Shown here piece by piece: positions 5,878 through 10,393 of a stretch of 10,393 bases of DNA. Numbering within the stretch: the first letter of the stretch is position 1; every line of letters begins with the position of its first letter. This stretch comes from JAXFQS01 sp034178815 (lineage in GTDB: Bacteria > Verrucomicrobiota > Kiritimatiellia > RFP12 > DVOR01), in the NCBI GenBank assembly GCA_034178815.1, contig JAXFQS010000012.1, positions 1-10,393 on the forward strand, given 5' to 3'. The notes under the pieces were generated by a model. The model saw only the letters and a program-made list of their open reading frames with translations, did no database searches and was not told where the DNA came from. A program made the position numbers and the translations under genes.

Positions 5878-7866
5878 ATGAATCAACCTGTTTCCAAGCC
5901 TCGCAATTCCCGTAAGGATGGCTCCGGTGCGCCCAAACGCCGCCCTGCGCCGCCCTCGGACTCCAAGAACCCGCCGCGCCGCCCTCTGCCGGGCGCCGCT
6001 CCCGAAGACGCCAATCGCCGCAAGAATCTCGTAGCTTGGTTGGGGGTGGGACTGATTGTGCTGCTGATGTTCTCGACATTCAAGAATCCCGTCTCGGGGG
6101 CCAACCTCAAGGAGTGGGATCAGAAGACCTTTTGGGAGTCCGTCCGAAAAGGGGAGATCCAGAAGACGACCCTCGTGCGCGAGGATTCGACGGTTTCCTA
6201 TCTGACTGGCCCGCTCCCCGGAAGCGCCCAGACCGCCTACCGCGTCAATGTCATTCCGTCGTCCGAATTGGAGACCAACCTCTCCCAGCGTGGCGTCGCG
6301 CTCACTATCGAGTACCAGAACGATTTGATGAAGACGCTGTTGCCCAATCTCATCCTCGGCGGACTGATGTTCATCGGTCTGCTCTTCATCTTCCGGATGA
6401 TTCGCAACTCCCAGGCCAGCGCGCTCGCATTCGGCAAATCCAAGGCCAAGGCCTTGACACCCGACAAGCGCCGCGTCACCTTCAAAGATGTCGCCGGAAT
6501 CAAGGAGGCCAAGGAAGAAGTCGCCGAAATGGTCGCCTTCCTCAAAACCCCGGACAAATTCAAGACCCTCGGCGCGCGTATCCCCAAAGGCGTCCTGCTG
6601 ATGGGCCCTCCCGGACCCGGCAAGACCCTGCTGGCCAAAGCCATCGCAGGTGAAGCCGGAGTCCCCTTCTTCAGCATCAGCGGCTCCGACTTCATCGAAA
6701 TGTTCGTCGGCATCGGCGCCACCCGCGTGCGCGATATGTTCGAGCAGGCCCGCAAGAATGCCCCTTGCATCATCTTCATCGACGAAATAGACGCCATCGG
6801 TCGCAGCCGCTTTACCGGCATCGGCGGAGGCCACGACGAACGCGAGCAGACCCTCAACGCCATGCTTGTCGAAATGGATGGCTTCTCCTCAGATAGCGGC
6901 GTCATCGTTATGGCCGCCACCAACCGCGCCGATGTCCTCGATCCGGCCCTGACCCGTCCCGGCCGCTTCGACAGGCAAATCGTCATCGACCTGCCCACCA
7001 TCGACGGCCGCCTCGAAATACTCAAACTCCACGCCCGAAAGGTCAAACTTGCCAAGAGCGCAGACCTCTCCCGCATCGCCAGAGGCACCCCGGGCTTCTC
7101 TGGCGCCGACTTGGCCAATCTCCTCAACGAAGCCGCCCTCATCGCCGCCAGAGGCGCGCACAACGCCATCCTCCACTCCGACCTCGAAGAGGCGCGCGAT
7201 AAGGTTCTTTGGGGGCGTGAACGCCGTTCCAGGGCCATGGAAGACCGCGACCGCCGCATTACCGCTTGGCACGAATCCGGCCACGCCTTGGCGCAAGTTC
7301 TCTGCGAACATACCGACCCTGTCCACAAGGTCACAATCATCCCCAGAGGCCAGGCCTTAGGCGCGACGATGAGTCTCCCCGAGCACGATGTGCTCAACCG
7401 GACTCGCGCCGAATTCCTCGACAACCTCGTAGTCCTGACCGCCGGACGCATCGCCGAACACCTCTACACCAACGATATCTCCACCGGCGCTGCCGCCGAT
7501 ATCCAGATGGCCACCCGCATAGCCCAGCGTATGGTCTGTACCTACGGCATGAGCGACCGCATCGGCTTCCGCTCCTACGGCGACAACCAAGAACTCCTCT
7601 TCCTCGGTAGGGAAGTCCAGCGCAGCAACGAACACAGTGAAGCCACCTCCAGGCTCATTGACGAGGAGATCGATCGCCTGCTCAAGGAGGCTTTCGACAG
7701 GGCGACAACCCTCATCAATGCCAACCGGGAAACACTCGAACGCCTAGTCGAGGAACTCCTTCGTCAAGAGACACTCGACGGTCGCGCGGTTGAAGACCTC
7801 GTCAAGCTCGGGTACATTCGGACCGAGAAAGAGCGTCAGGTAGAACTTCCCCCCGAAGAAGCATGA
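5878..7866 (+). CDS. ftsH: ATP-dependent zinc metalloprotease FtsH
   Basis: FtsH is a membrane-anchored hexameric AAA+ protease that removes damaged membrane proteins and short-lived regulators. In this 662-aa reading: a proline/arginine-rich cytoplasmic tail (1-50), TM1 (about 51-68), an extracytoplasmic domain (about 70-153), TM2 (about 154-174) and the AAA+ module. The latter has Walker A GPPGPGKT (243-250), pore loop FVG (276-278), Walker B IIFIDE (298-303) and arginine fingers R360 and R363 in TRPGRFDR. The protease domain has HESGH (465-469) and third zinc ligand D541 in STGAAADIQ. All catalytic residues are intact. The usual Walker A Thr (GPPGTGKT) is Pro here and HEAGH is HESGH, both within the consensus. 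The ATG at 5878 is chosen because the ATG at 5839 falls inside the promoter; no clear Shine-Dalgarno precedes it. The stop overlaps folP by 4 nt. Confidence 0.97.
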   Translation: MNQPVSKPRNSRKDGSGAPKRRPAPPSDSKNPPRRPLPGAAPEDANRRKNLVAWLGVGLIVLLMFSTFKNPVSGANLKEWDQKTFWESVRKGEIQKTTLVREDSTVSYLTGPLPGSAQTAYRVNVIPSSELETNLSQRGVALTIEYQNDLMKTLLPNLILGGLMFIGLLFIFRMIRNSQASALAFGKSKAKALTPDKRRVTFKDVAGIKEAKEEVAEMVAFLKTPDKFKTLGARIPKGVLLMGPPGPGKTLLAKAIAGEAGVPFFSISGSDFIEMFVGIGATRVRDMFEQARKNAPCIIFIDEIDAIGRSRFTGIGGGHDEREQTLNAMLVEMDGFSSDSGVIVMAATNRADVLDPALTRPGRFDRQIVIDLPTIDGRLEILKLHARKVKLAKSADLSRIARGTPGFSGADLANLLNEAALIAARGAHNAILHSDLEEARDKVLWGRERRSRAMEDRDRRITAWHESGHALAQVLCEHTDPVHKVTIIPRGQALGATMSLPEHDVLNRTRAEFLDNLVVLTAGRIAEHLYTNDISTGAAADIQMATRIAQRMVCTYGMSDRIGFRSYGDNQELLFLGREVQRSNEHSEATSRLIDEEIDRLLKEAFDRATTLINANRETLERLVEELLRQETLDGRAVEDLVKLGYIRTEKERQVELPPEEA

Positions 7867-8639
7867 GCATCGATGCCTTCATTACCCGCCTCCACGCGTC
7901 AGGGAAGCCCTTGATCATGGGCATTCTCAACCGCACACCGGACTCCTTTTCCAATAAGGGCCACGAGGCCACCATTGAAGATGCCCTCCAGATGATTCGT
8001 GAAGGAGCAGACCTGCTTGATGTCGGCGGCGAATCCACTCGTCCCGGCGCGGAAGAGGTTCAGGCTGACGAAGAAATCCGCCGTACAGTCCCCTATATCC
8101 GTGCGCTGCGGGCGCAAACCGACCTGCCCATATCCATCGATACCCGCCATGCGGCCGTTGCCGAGGCCGCCCTCGATGCCGGAGCGGATATCGTCAATGA
8201 TGTGACAGCCCTCCACTACGATTCCAAGATGCTTCCGCTGGTGTTGCGTACCCGAGCACCCGTGATTCTTATGCACAGCCGGGGAACCCCCAAAAGCATG
8301 GATGGACTGACCGAATACGAAGATGTCGTGGAGGATGTTTGTGCCGCGCTCAAAGCGGACAGAGACAATCTTTTGGCGCTAGGCTACCCGTCCGAGCGCA
8401 TCATCTTTGACCCGGGCTTTGGCTTTGCCAAGACCACCGAGCAGTCGATGCGAATCATTAGCCGTCTGGAAAGCCTTGCCGCTCTTGCCCCGGTTCTGGT
8501 TGGGCTTTCCCGCAAGCGGATGACCGGTGGTTCGGACGAGACGAGTGCCCAGTTGGCGCTGCAATGCGTCCGAAAGGGAGCCCGTATCGTCCGCGTCCAC
8601 AATGTTCCCTTGACCTGCCGCGTTTTGGCGAAATCATAG
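7863..8639 (+). CDS. folP: Dihydropteroate synthase
   Basis: The enzyme joins p-aminobenzoate to dihydropterin pyrophosphate in folate synthesis and is the sulfonamide target. All signature segments occur in order over 258 aa: MGILNRTPDSFS (19-30), DVGGESTRPGA (53-63), SIDT (91-94), NDVTA (112-116), MHSRGTPKSM (137-146), DPGFGFAKT (183-191), GLSRK (214-218) and RVHNV (244-248). NRTPDSF replaces the commoner NVTPDSF, and RVHNV replaces RVHDV. It is compact: compared with E. coli DHPS, roughly nine residues are missing between SRK and the last strand, and the final helix is shorter. No frameshift is seen, so it is likely active. The ATG overlaps the ftsH stop as ATGA, and cdaA starts 4 nt after the stop. 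The order ftsH-folP is the same as in E. coli. Confidence 0.96.
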   Translation: MSIDAFITRLHASGKPLIMGILNRTPDSFSNKGHEATIEDALQMIREGADLLDVGGESTRPGAEEVQADEEIRRTVPYIRALRAQTDLPISIDTRHAAVAEAALDAGADIVNDVTALHYDSKMLPLVLRTRAPVILMHSRGTPKSMDGLTEYEDVVEDVCAALKADRDNLLALGYPSERIIFDPGFGFAKTTEQSMRIISRLESLAALAPVLVGLSRKRMTGGSDETSAQLALQCVRKGARIVRVHNVPLTCRVLAKS

Positions 8640-8643
8640 CATC

Positions 8644-9483
8644 ATGTTCCCCACCAACCTGTCCGACATTGCGCAGATTTTGCTGTTGACCGTGCTGGCC
8701 TATCAGCTTATCCGCCTCGTGCGCATGACGCGTGCGGCGGGCGTTGTTGTCGGCTTGGCATTCCTGACCGTTTGGGCGATGTACATCTCCAGTTGGCTGG
8801 GGTGGGATGTCATCAATTATATGCTCCGTGCGCTGTCGGTCTCCTCAGGCGTTGCCTTGCTGATTGTCTTTCAGCCGGAGATTCGACGAATGCTGATGCG
8901 TCTTGCTTCCTTTGCCGTTGGCGAGCATTCGGGCAGGCAGGGGGAGCGTTCGGAGGAGACGATTGCGCTGGCTCTCGGGCAGATGTCGACGCTGCGGCGC
9001 GGCGCGCTGATTGCCATTGAACGGCAGGACAGTCTGCAGCATTATGCCGACAGGGGAATCCGTGTCGACGCGCCTGTTTCGGCGGAACTTCTTTCCACTA
9101 TTTTCACACCTCCTTCGCCGTTGCACGATGGCGGGGTCATCATCCGGAACAACCGGATTTTGGCTGCCCATGTGATGTTCCCGCTGGCTACGCTTCCGGA
9201 CAAGGTCGCCCGTCATTTGGGAACGCGGCATCAGGCGGCCATTGGGTTGGCCAACGAGACGGACGCGCTGGTGCTGATTGTCTCGGAGGAGACAGGCGCA
9301 ATCTCCATTGCCCACGATGCGGCGTTCCGGCGCAATGTTGGGGAAGCGGCGCTGTTGCGTTATCTCAAGGCGGTCTTTATTCCCCGGGAGAAGCGGGGGT
9401 TGACGTTTTCCATTGTTTTTGGCGAGCACGGGCGACCGACCTTCCGCCAGTGGCTCAAGCTCATCTTTCCCAGGTTTTCGTGA
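8644..9483 (+). CDS. cdaA: Membrane diadenylate cyclase, CdaA type
   Basis: CdaA makes the second messenger c-di-AMP from two ATP; in characterised bacteria this controls potassium and osmolyte uptake and cell-wall balance. The 279-aa length and layout match the family (B. subtilis CdaA is about 273 aa): three N-terminal membrane segments near 10-27, 32-50 and 58-76, then a DAC domain from about 100 to 260. Visible motifs are ALIAIER (121-127), TPPSPLHDGGVI (155-166), GTRHQAAIG (193-201) and VSEETGAISIA (213-223). The two signature motifs deviate from the usual DGA and RHR: here DGG (162-164) and RHQ (195-197). D162, T194 and H196 remain. It begins 4 nt after folP and overlaps the next gene by 4 nt; the YbbR neighbour is its known partner type. 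Confidence 0.93.
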   Translation: MFPTNLSDIAQILLLTVLAYQLIRLVRMTRAAGVVVGLAFLTVWAMYISSWLGWDVINYMLRALSVSSGVALLIVFQPEIRRMLMRLASFAVGEHSGRQGERSEETIALALGQMSTLRRGALIAIERQDSLQHYADRGIRVDAPVSAELLSTIFTPPSPLHDGGVIIRNNRILAAHVMFPLATLPDKVARHLGTRHQAAIGLANETDALVLIVSEETGAISIAHDAAFRRNVGEAALLRYLKAVFIPREKRGLTFSIVFGEHGRPTFRQWLKLIFPRFS

Positions 9484-10393
9484 AACTCCGTCTTTCAGTC
9501 TTGACGCGCAAGTGGCCGCAGAAGCTTTTGGCTTTTGCTATTGCCTATGGCAGTTTTTTCATACTTCGCGGGCTCATCTCCGAGCCGGTGACGCTGACGG
9601 TTCCGGTGCGTGCGGTTGGCGGTGAGCGCATCGCGGTTGAGTCGGTGGAGCCGTCGACGGTTCAAGTGACCTTCCGGGGTTCGGATGTGGACATTCGCGG
9701 CCTAGACCGCCAGGAGGTAGAGGCATTGCTTCAGATTTCGCCGATCTCAAGTGAGGAGGACGGTCTGGTGTCGTGCCCAATTCGCCGCTGGAACATCCGT
9801 TGTCCGAGAGGGGTTCAGGTGGTAACCATCAAGCCGGACAAGGTTCAGGTGCGGCTGGATCGTAGCAGCACGATGGCGATTCCGGTTAGCCTTCCGCCGT
9901 TGGTCGGGAAACCGTTGAAGGGGTTGGCGACGGTGGCTCTTGCGGAGTCCAAGGTGCAGGTGAGCGGCTCTCGCCGGGCGTTGCAGATGCTGGCGAGGGA
10001 AGGGGTGAGTCTGCAGACTTCGGCGATTGACATCGAAGGGGCTCCGCAGAGTTTTTCGACGCGTGTGACGGTTTTGGCTCCGCCGAATATCGCGGTTCAG
10101 TCGATTCAGCCGTTGACACTCTCGGCGGTGGTGACGATTTCCACGGAGAACATTTTCCGCGAGGTTTCGCACATTCCGGTTCGCGTGGTTCAACCGGCTT
10201 CTGGTCCGCGTTTGATGGCGACGCCTTCGTTCGTCACGGTGCGTCTGACGGGACAGGGCGATGTGATTGAGCGGCTGGGCAGCGAGGCGATTGCGGTCTA
10301 TGCGGAACTGGATCAGACGAACACTTCGGTCAGGGTGTGGACGCCTGGCGAGCTGAAGTTGGATCGGGCAGAAGTCATCCCCTCGCAAGTAGT
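9480..10393 (+). CDS. ybbR: YbbR-domain protein, CdaR-like (3' end outside the window)
   Basis: An open frame of 304 codons without stop runs off the right edge. It starts with GTG at 9480, giving a GTGA overlap with the cdaA stop; no ATG in this frame is near enough to compete. The protein begins with a basic segment and a single membrane helix (about 14-32), so it is anchored with most of the chain outside the cytoplasm. It then shows YbbR-type repeats of roughly 80-90 residues: about 36-127 (VTLTVPVRAVG ... DKVQVRLDR), 130-210 (MAIPVSLPPLVG ... LSAVVTIS) and a third from about 215 (EVSHIPVRVVQ ...). YbbR/CdaR proteins bind and modulate CdaA in Firmicutes, so the same is likely here. The order cdaA-ybbR is commonly followed by glmM, expected beyond the edge. 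Confidence 0.9.
   Translation, partial: MKLRLSVLTRKWPQKLLAFAIAYGSFFILRGLISEPVTLTVPVRAVGGERIAVESVEPSTVQVTFRGSDVDIRGLDRQEVEALLQISPISSEEDGLVSCPIRRWNIRCPRGVQVVTIKPDKVQVRLDRSSTMAIPVSLPPLVGKPLKGLATVALAESKVQVSGSRRALQMLAREGVSLQTSAIDIEGAPQSFSTRVTVLAPPNIAVQSIQPLTLSAVVTISTENIFREVSHIPVRVVQPASGPRLMATPSFVTVRLTGQGDVIERLGSEAIAVYAELDQTNTSVRVWTPGELKLDRAEVIPSQV

Noticed and set aside
5584..6834. 416-codon minus-strand frame across the ftsH start and the intergenic region
   Set aside because: It runs antisense to FtsH motifs and through both promoters, and its product is compositionally biased with no recognisable domain.
6237..7451. 404-codon minus-strand frame opposite ftsH
   Set aside because: Rich in Arg, Ser and Met as expected of a shadow of codon-biased coding DNA; the FtsH AAA+ and protease motifs account for the region.

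Overview
The window holds ten genes in two divergent blocks. Six genes occupy the minus strand (42-5587) and four the plus strand (5878 to the right edge, where the last gene is cut off). Base composition is GC-rich, and six-frame translation gives many long antisense shadow ORFs. No tRNA, rRNA, transposase, integrase or CRISPR array was seen, so this looks like ordinary chromosomal backbone rather than an accessory island. The organism is probably an anaerobic Gram-negative bacterium. The reasons are a GGGtGRT protein paired with a NifU/IscU-like scaffold (a pair known mainly from strict anaerobes), an exported GxxxGxxN-repeat protein, and an ftsH-folP-cdaA-ybbR cluster. A member of the PVC group (Kiritimatiellota or Lentisphaerota type) fits, but that is a guess from gene content only.

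Minus strand, in transcription order. A promoter at 5627-5655 drives a NifU/IscU-like Fe-S scaffold gene (4874-5587) and, 14 nt later, the GGGtGRT gene (3858-4859); a hairpin plus U-run (3799-3838) ends this unit. A separate promoter (3732-3760) drives a small secreted protein with 14-residue repeats (3171-3689). A 427-nt noncoding stretch (2744-3170) follows. Then come a DUF1015 protein (1520-2743), an unknown 141-aa protein (1007-1432) and an M42 metallopeptidase (42-1007); the last two genes overlap by one base (TGATG).

Plus strand. A TTGAAT-17-TATACT promoter (5820-5848) leads into ftsH (5878-7866), folP (7863-8639), cdaA (8644-9483) and a YbbR/CdaR-like gene (9480 to the edge). The junctions are a 4-nt overlap, a 4-nt gap and a 4-nt overlap, so the genes are probably one translationally coupled operon. 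In E. coli ftsH and folP precede glmM, and in Firmicutes cdaA and cdaR precede glmM. glmM is therefore the expected next gene outside the window, and the operon would join membrane proteolysis, folate synthesis, c-di-AMP signalling and cell-wall precursor supply.

Points worth a second look: changed residues in both signature motifs of the diadenylate cyclase; a 13-bp inverted repeat and a separate 12-bp perfect palindrome between the divergent promoters; the uncharacterised NifU-like/GGGtGRT pair; the regular repeat protein; and the structured noncoding region ahead of the DUF1015 gene. None of these alone proves a new system; the Fe-S scaffold/GGGtGRT pair is the best candidate for undescribed biochemistry.
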